A DNA stretch of 60,768 nt from JBAZLV01 sp964586075 (GTDB taxonomy: Bacteria; Nitrospirota; UBA9217): positions 1-60,768 of the forward strand of contig CAZPGZ010000019.1 in assembly GCA_964586075.1 (NCBI GenBank), read 5' to 3'. The notes beneath the pieces were generated by a model. It had not been told where the DNA came from. It searched no databases and worked only from the letters and a program-made list of their open reading frames with translations. Positions 41,592 through 49,851 of the stretch are shown here, in pieces. Each line of letters opens with the position of its first letter. Position 1 is the stretch's first letter. The translations under genes were made by a program, and so were the position numbers.

Positions 41592-42488
41592 CTATTTTTT
41601 TATCAATTCCATTTTTATCAAAATATCTCTTAACTTGGCCATATTTGGTTCGGTGCAGTGATCTATGGGCTTTATGGGGTCACCCATATTGATGCCCATC
41701 AGGTTGAGCGCGTCTTTCATGACAACCGGAAAACTGCCGAGTCCAAATCCGATCCGAAGCGGGGCAAGCCGATACTGGGCCTCCAGAGAACCTTTTATAT
41801 CCCCTGCCATGAACTTGTCATAAATTTCCACTACCAGTGTCGGCGCAATATTGGCCGTAGCAGCAACGCATCCCCAGCCTCCATACGCAAGGGTGCCGAA
41901 TATCATGGTGTCTCTGCCGGACATTACACGAAACCCTCTGTCGCGTGTCCGTCGGATGTATTCGGACGTAAGCGTTATATCACCGCTGCTGTCTTTCGCC
42001 CCGACGATATTCGGCACATCCGCAAGCCGGTCGACCAGGTCTGCGGACATGTTAATATTGGTTCTGTCCGGATTATTGTACAGAATAACCGGAAGCGACG
42101 TGGATTCTGCAATGGCGCGAAAATGCCGGTATAGTTCTTCCTCATTTGGTTTGATAAAAACGGGCGTCAATACCGTGACCGCCTGGGCCTTCAGCTCTTC
42201 AGCGAGTTTCGCGAGCCGGATGCACTCGCGTGTCGTGATTTCACTTGCGCCTACGTAGACGGGAACTCTTCCCCGTACCTGTTCCATGGTGATTTCAATG
42301 GCCCGCCGTTTTTCTTCGGCGTTGATACCATAAAATTCTCCGGTGCTTCCCAGCACGAAAACACCATGCACCCCGCCCTTGATCACGTATTCAATCAGGT
42401 TTTCCAGACTTTTCCGTTCCACCCGGTCCTGAGCATCGACCGGCGTAATCAAGGGCGGTACAACCCCGCGGATGAATTGAGTATTCAT
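41592..42488 (-). CDS. DapA-family aldolase/dehydratase (class I, lyase)
   Basis: The 298-residue TIM-barrel enzyme of the dihydrodipicolinate synthase family has the Schiff-base lysine in NIVGAKDSSGDI near residue 166 and YNNPDRTNI with the catalytic Tyr. The context is sugar-acid breakdown, not lysine synthesis, so it is more likely a 2-keto-3-deoxy-sugar-acid aldolase or a keto-deoxyglucarate dehydratase. The exact substrate is not visible. Confidence 0.85.
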   Translation of the reverse strand: MNTQFIRGVVPPLITPVDAQDRVERKSLENLIEYVIKGGVHGVFVLGSTGEFYGINAEEKRRAIEITMEQVRGRVPVYVGASEITTRECIRLAKLAEELKAQAVTVLTPVFIKPNEEELYRHFRAIAESTSLPVILYNNPDRTNINMSADLVDRLADVPNIVGAKDSSGDITLTSEYIRRTRDRGFRVMSGRDTMIFGTLAYGGWGCVAATANIAPTLVVEIYDKFMAGDIKGSLEAQYRLAPLRIGFGLGSFPVVMKDALNLMGINMGDPIKPIDHCTEPNMAKLRDILIKMELIKK

Positions 42489-42545
42489 AGTACGGCGCCT
42501 CCTTTGTGATTTCAGTTTAATTTTCGTGTGTCTTCAAACCGTGCC

Positions 42546-44231
42546 TTATGACAGCGTTGCACCTTCCGTAACGTCACCGACTTGCGTCACGTAGCGTTTC
42601 AGAACCGGACTGTCTATTTCTTTTTCTTTGATCTGTATCTTTTGTTTTCTGCGGGAAAGCTCTTCATCACTTACCAAAAGCGTAAGCATTCTCCCGGGAA
42701 TATCTATGGTAATTGAATCGCCTTCTTCGATATATGCTATCGTGCCGCCCGCTGCGGCTTCCGGCGCGATATGACCGATGCAGGGCCCCCGGGTCGCGCC
42801 GGAGAACCGTCCATCCGTGATGATCGCGCTTGTTTTCCCGAGGCCAACGCCCATAAGCGCCGCCGTGGCGGAAAACATCTCCGGCATCCCCGGCGCGCCT
42901 TTGGGCCCTTCATACCGGATTACCACGATGTCTCCCGGTTTGATTTTATCTTCGTAAATGGCTTTTTCCGCTTCGTTTTCTGAATCAAATACCCGCGCAG
43001 GACCTGTATGCTGCATCATGTTCGGGTCCACGCCTGTCTGCTTGACAATGCAGCCTTTTGGGGCGATATTCCCCTTCAGAATGGCATAACTCCCCTGTGC
43101 ATGGACCGGATTGTCCAGAGGTCGGATGACCTCTTTGTTTTTGTTGATCGCTTCCCCGGCAATCCGGCCAAGCGTCAATCCTGAGCACGTTTTTTGGTCG
43201 GATTTGAGATGCGGCAGTAATTCCTTAAGCAGCGCCGGTACGCCGCCGGCAAGCTCAAAATCCCATAAGGTGTGCGGACCCGCTGTTTTGAGGTTGATGA
43301 TGTGGGGTGTTTGCCTGCTTGCTTCTTCGATGTCGTCAAGCGTGATGCGAATGCCCATTTCCCTGGCAATTGCGGGAAGGTGAATGGCTGCATTGCTCGA
43401 TCCGCCGAATGCCGCAATGAATTTCAAGGCATTAAGAAAACTGTCTCTGTTGATATAATCTGCAGGCTTGATATCTTCGCGAACCAACCGCACGATTTCG
43501 CGGCCGCTCTGAATGGCGATTCTTTTTTTGACAGACGTTACCGCGTGAGACGAGCCGCATCCCGGCAGGCTCATGCCCAGAACTTCCGCAACACAGGACA
43601 TGGTGTTTGCAGTTCCGTTCATGGCACAGGAACCGGCGCCCGGACAAACGGAACATTCAAGCTCCTTTGCTTCCTCATCGGTATACTCGTCTTTTACCCA
43701 TTTCCCGACCCCTTCCCGCATGTCGGGGATTGCGACGGATTTTCCCTTGAATACACCCGGCATCATCGGACCGCCGGTCACCATCACAGCCGGAATATTC
43801 AGCCTTCCGATGGCCATCATCATGCCGGGGACTATCTTGTCGCAGGAACAAAGGCAGACAAGGCCGTCCAGCTGCTGCCCCTGTGCCATGAGTTCTATGC
43901 TGTCGACAATAAAATCGCGGCTCGGCAGTGTAAACCGCATGCCCACATGCCCATGCACGATTCCGTCGCACAAGGCGATTGTGTTAAACTCCCAAGGAAT
44001 TCCGCCTGACGCCCAAACCCCTTTCTTTACCTCCTCGGCCAGAGCTCTGAGGTGCACATGTCCGGGATGCATTTCGTTCCAGGAATTGGCAATTCCAATA
44101 AACGGTTTCTCAAAATCACCATCAAGCAACCCCAGAGACCGCAGGTGTGCACGATGTCCGGCTCGGTTCGGTCCGCAGACAACGGCTTCGCTCCTGAAGG
44201 TTTTAGCAACGGGGAAATAGTCTTTTTTCAT
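42546..44231 (-). CDS. IlvD/Edd-family dehydratase
   Basis: The 561-residue protein has Fe-S cysteines Cys130 (CSCDKIVPGMMMA) and Cys202 (CPGAGSCAMNGTANTM) and the substrate/Mg segment TDGRFSGATRGPCIGH. Family members dehydrate dihydroxy acids (valine and isoleucine synthesis) or aldonic acids. The N-terminal PGHVHL form lacks a cysteine there, as in a common DHAD subgroup. The regulon context favours an aldonate or uronate-derived sugar acid, but a second biosynthetic IlvD cannot be ruled out. No ilv genes are near. Confidence 0.9.
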   Translation of the reverse strand: MKKDYFPVAKTFRSEAVVCGPNRAGHRAHLRSLGLLDGDFEKPFIGIANSWNEMHPGHVHLRALAEEVKKGVWASGGIPWEFNTIALCDGIVHGHVGMRFTLPSRDFIVDSIELMAQGQQLDGLVCLCSCDKIVPGMMMAIGRLNIPAVMVTGGPMMPGVFKGKSVAIPDMREGVGKWVKDEYTDEEAKELECSVCPGAGSCAMNGTANTMSCVAEVLGMSLPGCGSSHAVTSVKKRIAIQSGREIVRLVREDIKPADYINRDSFLNALKFIAAFGGSSNAAIHLPAIAREMGIRITLDDIEEASRQTPHIINLKTAGPHTLWDFELAGGVPALLKELLPHLKSDQKTCSGLTLGRIAGEAINKNKEVIRPLDNPVHAQGSYAILKGNIAPKGCIVKQTGVDPNMMQHTGPARVFDSENEAEKAIYEDKIKPGDIVVIRYEGPKGAPGMPEMFSATAALMGVGLGKTSAIITDGRFSGATRGPCIGHIAPEAAAGGTIAYIEEGDSITIDIPGRMLTLLVSDEELSRRKQKIQIKEKEIDSPVLKRYVTQVGDVTEGATLS

Positions 44232-44402
44232 ATTTTACCTCACACTCTTCGTGATTCGGGTCGCGCGATTGCTCGTTAAGACATTGCTGGAACTTTCCTT
44301 CGATTTTACACGCTGCACGTTGTTCGTAAACTATGTTTCCTTCTTGACAGGCCTCACAATCCAGCTGTTTCAATCGCAGAAGTCATTATGGTTTTCATAT
44401 CT

Positions 44403-45065
44403 TCATGCGGTTCTTTTCTTTACTCTTATTGTAGTAAGGTGAATATGATTCCTGATCGCTTCTTCCGCCTTGTCGAGATCTCTCGCTGCAATTTTTTCAA
44501 AAATTTGCTTGTGCTCCTTGAGCGCATGATTCAGTTCGCCTGCTTGCGACAGTGCAATTCTCCTGAAATGCCGATCATAAGAATGAATGGCTTCTATTTG
44601 CTTGGACACATAATTATTTTTGGCAAAGGTCCTTATAAGCTTGTGAAAATGTGCATTCAGATCTATTATTTTTTCAATATCCTGCTTTTTTGTATACACC
44701 TCCATCTCTTTGATCACATCGCGCAATTGTTGAATCTCGTCTTCGGTTATTTTAGTGGCTGCCAAGCGTGCAGCCACGCCTTCGAGCGCAGCTCTGACCA
44801 GATTGATTTCTTCGAGGGAGTTCATAATATCATTTGAAACAAAGGTGCCTACTCGGGGCCTCGTAATAACCAGACCTTCCTGCTTCAGGAGCCCTATCGC
44901 CTCTTTCAGGGGTGTCGTGCTGATATTGAATTGACTGGCTATTTCCCGTTCAACCAAATGATCTCCGGGTTTATAACGCTCCGTTAATATTGCTTCTTTT
45001 ATTTTTTCATACACAACATCTCTTACAAGCCGAGTTTCTGAATCTATTTTTACTGAATAATTCAT
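44403..45065 (-). CDS. GntR-family regulator (FadR/FCD subfamily)
   Basis: The protein has 220 residues. An N-terminal winged helix (KEAILTERYKPGDHLVEREI, ISTTPLKEAIGLLKQEGLVI) is followed by an all-helical FCD ligand domain with the metal histidines in DLNAHFHKLI, HSYDRHFRRI and ALKEHKQIF. Such proteins usually sense organic acids and repress catabolic genes. Its promoter carries a palindromic operator, and the transporter and catabolic genes lie downstream on the same strand, so it probably controls itself and the whole cluster. Confidence 0.92.
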   Translation of the reverse strand: MNYSVKIDSETRLVRDVVYEKIKEAILTERYKPGDHLVEREIASQFNISTTPLKEAIGLLKQEGLVITRPRVGTFVSNDIMNSLEEINLVRAALEGVAARLAATKITEDEIQQLRDVIKEMEVYTKKQDIEKIIDLNAHFHKLIRTFAKNNYVSKQIEAIHSYDRHFRRIALSQAGELNHALKEHKQIFEKIAARDLDKAEEAIRNHIHLTTIRVKKRTA

Positions 45066-45094
45066 TGCTATACCGCCCTTATGCTGATATTTAA

Positions 45095-45137
45095 AATCTG
45101 ATATATCAGATTATAACGAACCATTCCTGCTTGTCAA
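45095..45137 (-). promoter_or_regulatory. Consensus promoter with GntR operator
   Basis: TTGACA (45132-45137) and TATAAT (45110-45115), both perfect, are spaced by 16 bases. The palindrome AATCTGATATATCAGATT (45095-45112) begins inside the -10 box and covers the expected start site. The regulator ATG follows at 45065. Binding here would block RNA polymerase, as expected for self-repression. I found no second copy of this palindrome in the window. Confidence 0.8.
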
Positions 45138-45161
45138 TAACTTTTCGTTATAAAATCCGGA

Positions 45162-46043
45162 TTATTTTACTATTTTCAGGTCTCTTACGGGATTTATCAA
45201 TGGTTCGAAGCCGTCGATCCGGCACTCCAACACATCGTTGTTGTTTATATGAACAGCGCGAGGAGTGCCGGTTAAGAGAACATCGCCCGGCAGCATCGTC
45301 GCAACATGAGAATGAAAGGATACAAGATATGACGGAGGAAATGTCATATTGGCAATAACATTTTGAGCATGGATTTTTCCATTCAGGACCGTGGCCACGT
45401 TGATTTTTAAAATATCACCGATCTCGTCAGGAGTCACCAGAACTGGTCCAAAGCTTAAAAATGTATCGAAATTTTTCGATCTGGTGAGGTATCGCGGATT
45501 GACCCTGAGAATATCTTCCGCAGTCATATCAAGCACGGTAGTAAAACCGGCAACAACGCTCAACCAGTTTTTTTCTTCTACATCCTTGCACCGCTTGCCG
45601 TAAATAATCGCGAGTTCTGCTTCGCCGGTTGTTTTTTCAGACTGGAGCGGAATTTTAATGGCGTCGCCCGCTCCGACAATTGTTGTGTCAAATTTGTTAA
45701 AACTGGCCGGTGCGGTTGTAGGGGCTTTTTCTGCCAAGTCGCCAGCATGGTCCACATAGTTGAGGCCAATTCCCCAGATTTTGCGCGGATACCGGTACAG
45801 CGGAGCAAAACGAACTTTTTCCTTGGGCAAGGCGTCCGCTGCCATCGATGTTACACGGTCCTTGCCTTCGGCAGCATACCAAGATTTCATGGTTTCCAGC
45901 TGGCCCGAACTGATGATTTCAAACAGATCAGTCGCCCAGTTCGTAGCGATTTTCGCATTGATAATGCTGATCGGAAGCAGACCGGCCTCGGTACAGAGTG
46001 CAGCGGTTTCGCTGTGATCAAGTTTAATTGTCGCCAACCTCAT
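45162..46043 (-). CDS. Fumarylacetoacetate-hydrolase-family protein
   Basis: The protein has 293 residues from ATG 46043 (GGGAGC upstream); a longer frame starts at 46157. The FAH fold is seen in KIWGIGLNYVDHAG, GEAELAIIYGKRCKDV and LDMTAEDILR, then SFGPVLVTPDEIGD and LLTGTPRAV near the end. FAH proteins hydrolyse or tautomerise beta-diketo or 2-keto acids. It begins 26 bases after hydE, so it can be co-transcribed with the maturases, but its function fits the sugar-acid genes beyond the GntR promoter better. The substrate is unknown. Confidence 0.85.
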   Translation of the reverse strand: MRLATIKLDHSETAALCTEAGLLPISIINAKIATNWATDLFEIISSGQLETMKSWYAAEGKDRVTSMAADALPKEKVRFAPLYRYPRKIWGIGLNYVDHAGDLAEKAPTTAPASFNKFDTTIVGAGDAIKIPLQSEKTTGEAELAIIYGKRCKDVEEKNWLSVVAGFTTVLDMTAEDILRVNPRYLTRSKNFDTFLSFGPVLVTPDEIGDILKINVATVLNGKIHAQNVIANMTFPPSYLVSFHSHVATMLPGDVLLTGTPRAVHINNNDVLECRIDGFEPLINPVRDLKIVK

Positions 46044-46069
46044 TGAGAAGCTCCCTGAACGTTTCTCCC

Positions 46070-47104
46070 TTACCGCGCGACTTTCTCGCGGTAGCCATAG
46101 CCCTGCGAAACACTTCGTCCAATCCCCTGGATTTTTGCGGTGATGCAGCCTCTGCAATGAGACGGGGTATCGCCGACGCAGATCTTACCGGGATAGAGCG
46201 CATACATTCTGCGGTAATCTCCCTCGGTCACGTTTGGCATAACAACGTTCGCGCCGCTCTGCAGTCCGATTATTCTGCCTTTTTCATTCAGTGTTTCCAT
46301 TGCTGTTGTGGCCGGAATGTTTATATCGGGCAGAAGCAGCCGAGTGATAGCCATAACTTTTATGCTCAATTCAAAGGTTCCTCCGACTGCATTTCCGAGC
46401 GGGGTATCGGGGTTTGGAATAAAGGGGCCAACACCGATCATATCAGCTCCAATATTTCTGAAAAAAAGAATATCGTCGGCAAGCGACTCCAGTGTTTGTC
46501 CCGGCAACCCAACCAAGCAGCCGGTGCCAAGCTCGTATCCGAGCTCCTTCAGGTCCCGCAGACATCGAACCCGGTTTTCAAAGTGCATGCCCGGGCTCAT
46601 TGTTTCATACAGGTTTTTGTCTGTTGTTTCAATCCGCAAAAGATACCGGTCTGCGCCGGCGTTCCGATATGCCAGGTATTCGTCGCGCGTTTTTTCTCCG
46701 ATGCTGAGCGTAATGGCGACATCAAGCGCCTTGATGGCTTTAATAATGTACACCATCTCTTCAAGCGAATAGAATTCGCCTTCACCGGCCTGCAGCACAA
46801 CGGTTTTGTAGCCGTTGGACGCGGCTTTTACGGCAAAATTGATTATAGTCTCAGGTTCAAGCCGATAGCGTTCAAGTCTGGCATTGTCCCGGCGCAATCC
46901 GCAATAGAGGCAGTTCTGGTCACAGCAATTGGTGAACTCGATCAATCCCCGCAGATGAACTTCATCACCTACATTTTTTCTGCGCACCCTGTCTGCGGCA
47001 GCAAAAAGCTCCGCATCGCGCTCTGGAGATTGAAGCAACGCGACGATTTCCCGTCTTGTCAGGTCATGCGTTGTCTCGGCTTTTTTGACGATATCTGCCT
47101 GCAC
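46070..47104 (-). CDS. hydE: [FeFe]-hydrogenase maturase HydE
   Basis: The 344-residue radical SAM enzyme has cluster cysteines Cys61, Cys65 and Cys68 (CDQNCLYCGLR). It works on the iron-cyanide-carbonyl precursor on the way to the diiron site of [FeFe]-hydrogenase. VGLPGQTLESLADDILFFRN and FIPNPDTPLGNA are typical HydE segments. The start is GTG 47104, with AAGGAG inside the end of hydF and only 4 bases between them. It is the third maturase gene of the cluster. Confidence 0.95.
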   Translation of the reverse strand: MQADIVKKAETTHDLTRREIVALLQSPERDAELFAAADRVRRKNVGDEVHLRGLIEFTNCCDQNCLYCGLRRDNARLERYRLEPETIINFAVKAASNGYKTVVLQAGEGEFYSLEEMVYIIKAIKALDVAITLSIGEKTRDEYLAYRNAGADRYLLRIETTDKNLYETMSPGMHFENRVRCLRDLKELGYELGTGCLVGLPGQTLESLADDILFFRNIGADMIGVGPFIPNPDTPLGNAVGGTFELSIKVMAITRLLLPDINIPATTAMETLNEKGRIIGLQSGANVVMPNVTEGDYRRMYALYPGKICVGDTPSHCRGCITAKIQGIGRSVSQGYGYREKVAR

Positions 47105-47108
47105 GTTT

Positions 47109-48353
47109 TTATTTCTCCTTCAAAGCCTTGCGCGCCGACTGAAAAACACTGAGGGCCGCGGGAAAAGGTTGCAGGGCCCGTTCAAAGATGCCGAGACTGT
47201 ATGCTATGGCAAGCCCATAATTGGTAATCGGTACCCCGGCTTCGTTGCAGCGTCGGATGCGGTTAATCATCTCGCGGCGGTTCATGGTGCAGGCGCCGCA
47301 ATGGATTACCAGTTTGTAGGAAGGGAGATCCTCCGGGAAATCGTGTCCTTGATAATGGACAAATTCAAGTTTGCCGCCGACATATTGGGTAAGCCAGCGG
47401 GGGATTTTTACCCTGCCGATGTCCTCGCCGATAGGATGGTGCGTGCACGCCTCGGCAATAAGCACTTTATCTCCGGCCTTGAGCCGGTCCACTGCCATAG
47501 CGCCTTCTACTTGTTTTGTCAAGTCTCCCTTATACCGCGCAAATAAAATTGAAAAACCGGTGAGGGGAATCTCGGACGGAACATCGGCTGTTACCTTCAG
47601 AAAAGCCTGGGAATCGGTCACGACGAGTTTTGGCGGAGTCGTTAGGCGGGCAAGCGCAGTGCGCAACTCCCGTTCCTTCACCACCATGCAGAAGGCATCG
47701 CTGTCGAGAAGATCCCGTATCGCCTGGACCTGTGGCAAAATCAGGCGTCCCTTGGGTGCTTCCTTATCAATGGGAACGACAAGAATAGCCATTTCACCGG
47801 CGCCGACAAGGTCGCCAAGAATTGCCGGCGGCTGCAGACACTCTGCCGGCACCTTGGAGAGCATCGCCTGGCGCAACGATTCAAGCCCGAAACCGGTCAT
47901 TGCAGAAACTACAACCGCTGCATTACGATAGTGCTCGGGTAGTGATACCCGCTTCTCGGCATTCTGAATCGTGTCGGATTTATTGATGGCAATAATAATC
48001 GGGACTCCCCGCCTCGAAATTTCTTCTGCCAGCAGATTTTCATACTCGCTCCAGGCGTCCGGTTCGGCGACAAGAACCGCAAGGTCTGTGCGGTCAAAAA
48101 CCTGCCGTGTCTTTTCAATGCGCAGTCCGCCGAGCGCCCCGACGTCGTCAATGCCGGCCGTGTCGATAAACAAGACCGGGCCGAGCGGCTGAAGCTCCAT
48201 CGGTTTTTCGACGGGGTCGGTGGTCGTCCCTGCAATATCGGACACAATCGACACTTGCTGGCGTGTCAGTGCGTTCAGCAGACTCGACTTTCCAACATTT
48301 CTGCGTCCGAAAATGCCGATATGAATGCGCATTCCTTTTGAAGCGGTTTGCAT
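47109..48353 (-). CDS. hydF: [FeFe]-hydrogenase maturase HydF
   Basis: The 414-residue scaffold GTPase has the P-loop GRRNVGKSS (residues 16-23 hold GxxxxGKS), DTAGIDD switch and NKSD base motif. The C-terminal cluster ligands are in EACTHHPIGEDIG and HCGACTMNRREM. It assembles and delivers the two-iron subcluster to apo-hydrogenase. GGGAG precedes ATG 48353. It follows aspA by 22 bases. Confidence 0.96.
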   Translation of the reverse strand: MQTASKGMRIHIGIFGRRNVGKSSLLNALTRQQVSIVSDIAGTTTDPVEKPMELQPLGPVLFIDTAGIDDVGALGGLRIEKTRQVFDRTDLAVLVAEPDAWSEYENLLAEEISRRGVPIIIAINKSDTIQNAEKRVSLPEHYRNAAVVVSAMTGFGLESLRQAMLSKVPAECLQPPAILGDLVGAGEMAILVVPIDKEAPKGRLILPQVQAIRDLLDSDAFCMVVKERELRTALARLTTPPKLVVTDSQAFLKVTADVPSEIPLTGFSILFARYKGDLTKQVEGAMAVDRLKAGDKVLIAEACTHHPIGEDIGRVKIPRWLTQYVGGKLEFVHYQGHDFPEDLPSYKLVIHCGACTMNRREMINRIRRCNEAGVPITNYGLAIAYSLGIFERALQPFPAALSVFQSARKALKEK

Positions 48354-48375
48354 AGAACTCCCGGTATTCTTTGGT

Positions 48376-49791
48376 TTAATGTCCCAGTTTGCACACGGCT
48401 TCGGGGCTTATTGCAGCATCGAACTGCGCGGCCGTCATCCAGGTATTGGCAAGAACGACGTCCCGAAGTGTTTTTCCTTCCGCCTCAGCCTGTTTCAGAG
48501 CTTCGCACGCCTTTTCATAGCCGAGCAACGGCAGAAGCGCGGTTGCAGTTGCGGTAGACGTTTCAATATGGAGGGCACAGCGTTTTTCATTTGCTTTAAT
48601 TCCGTTAATGCACAACTCCCGGAAAATCCGGCAACTCCGTGCCGATAGTTCAAGGCTCTCAAGCAGACAAACCGCGATAAGCGGCATGAAAGGATTAAGC
48701 TCCAGCGTGCCTGCCGCGCACGCCATCGAAAGCGCCGCCTCATGACCGTACACCATCATGGCAGCCTGTCCGACAGCTTCAGGGATAACAGGGTTTACTT
48801 TGCCCGGCATAATGGAGGAGCCTGCCTGGCGCGGCGGAAGCTTGATTTCGCCAATCCCTGCTTCTGGTCCGGAGGAGAGAAGCCGTATGTCATTGCTTAC
48901 CTTCCAAAGAGAGGCAGCGAGCGCCTTGACCATTCCCATGACCTCGACGAACACATCCGTATTCTGGGTCGCTTCAACAAGATTTTCAGCCCGAGCAAAA
49001 CCAATCCCGGTGAACTCACGCAGTTTATCAACGACACGGAAAATATAGTCCCGCTCTGCCGCAAGGCCGGTCCCCACGGCAGTGCCCCCCAGATTCACAA
49101 CCCGCAGACGCTCTTCACACTTGGACAGCCGCCAGCGGTCCCGGTTAAACGCCTCTGCATACGCAGACATTTCCCTGCCCAGCGTAATAAGAACCGCGTC
49201 CTGCATCTCGGTGCGGCCCATTTTTACAACGTGCGCCATCCGCTTTTCTGCGTTCTGGAACGACTCTTGAAGCTTTACAACTTCTTCTTCAAGCCGACGT
49301 GTTTCCCAGATGGCCGCAAGACGAAGGGCCGTCGGATAGGTGTCGTTCGTGGATTGATTACGATTCAAATCCTCGACAGGGGAAACAATGCTGTAGGTTC
49401 CACGCGGTTTACCAAGAAGTTCGAGCGCTCTGTTCGCCAGCACTTCGTTGGCATTCATGTTGGTGCTCGTCCCCGCCCCTCCCTGCAACTGATCGACGGT
49501 AATATGATGATTCAAGGCGCCTTCGGCCATTTCGCGGCACGCGGCAAGAATGGCATCGGCTTTTTCCGGAACGCTGTTCCATGCTCCCAAGTCCCGGTTC
49601 GTTGCCGCGCAGGCCCACTTGACCATCCCGTATGCCTTGGCAAGAACACCGGGAACAGGCCTTCCTGTTAGCGGAAAGTTTTCCAGTGCCCGAAGCGTAT
49701 GAATACCATACAATGCTCCTTCGGGAAGCTCCCGCTCTCCGAGAAAGTCATGTTCTTTTCGTTTTTGTGGCGCATCTGACATATTGGTCAC
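48376..49791 (-). CDS. aspA: Aspartate ammonia-lyase family protein
   Basis: The 471-residue protein belongs to the aspartase/fumarase superfamily: signature SSIMPGKVNPVIPE, and GRTEMQDAVLITLGREMSAY. Aspartase splits aspartate into fumarate and ammonia. Its place between hydG and hydF suggests that the ammonia may serve maturation, since the bridging amine of the diiron cofactor needs nitrogen; this is inference. The start is GTG 49791; an ATG three codons in (49782) is equally possible. Confidence 0.88.
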   Translation of the reverse strand: MTNMSDAPQKRKEHDFLGERELPEGALYGIHTLRALENFPLTGRPVPGVLAKAYGMVKWACAATNRDLGAWNSVPEKADAILAACREMAEGALNHHITVDQLQGGAGTSTNMNANEVLANRALELLGKPRGTYSIVSPVEDLNRNQSTNDTYPTALRLAAIWETRRLEEEVVKLQESFQNAEKRMAHVVKMGRTEMQDAVLITLGREMSAYAEAFNRDRWRLSKCEERLRVVNLGGTAVGTGLAAERDYIFRVVDKLREFTGIGFARAENLVEATQNTDVFVEVMGMVKALAASLWKVSNDIRLLSSGPEAGIGEIKLPPRQAGSSIMPGKVNPVIPEAVGQAAMMVYGHEAALSMACAAGTLELNPFMPLIAVCLLESLELSARSCRIFRELCINGIKANEKRCALHIETSTATATALLPLLGYEKACEALKQAEAEGKTLRDVVLANTWMTAAQFDAAISPEAVCKLGH

Positions 49792-49851
49792 CGGTCCCGG
49801 TTGAGGAGTGCTGGTTGGTAGAAGCCCAGATATGGTTTCAGCCTTTATTTT

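Noticed and set aside
41592..42488. Lysine-pathway dapA
   Set aside because: The gene lies among catabolic and transport genes with a GntR regulator, not with lysine genes.
42546..44231. Valine/isoleucine biosynthetic ilvD
   Set aside because: No other ilv gene is near, and the neighbours are a sugar-acid set; kept as an alternative in the entry.
46028..47152. A 374-codon open frame on the plus strand
   Set aside because: It is antisense to hydE and has no recognisable protein features.
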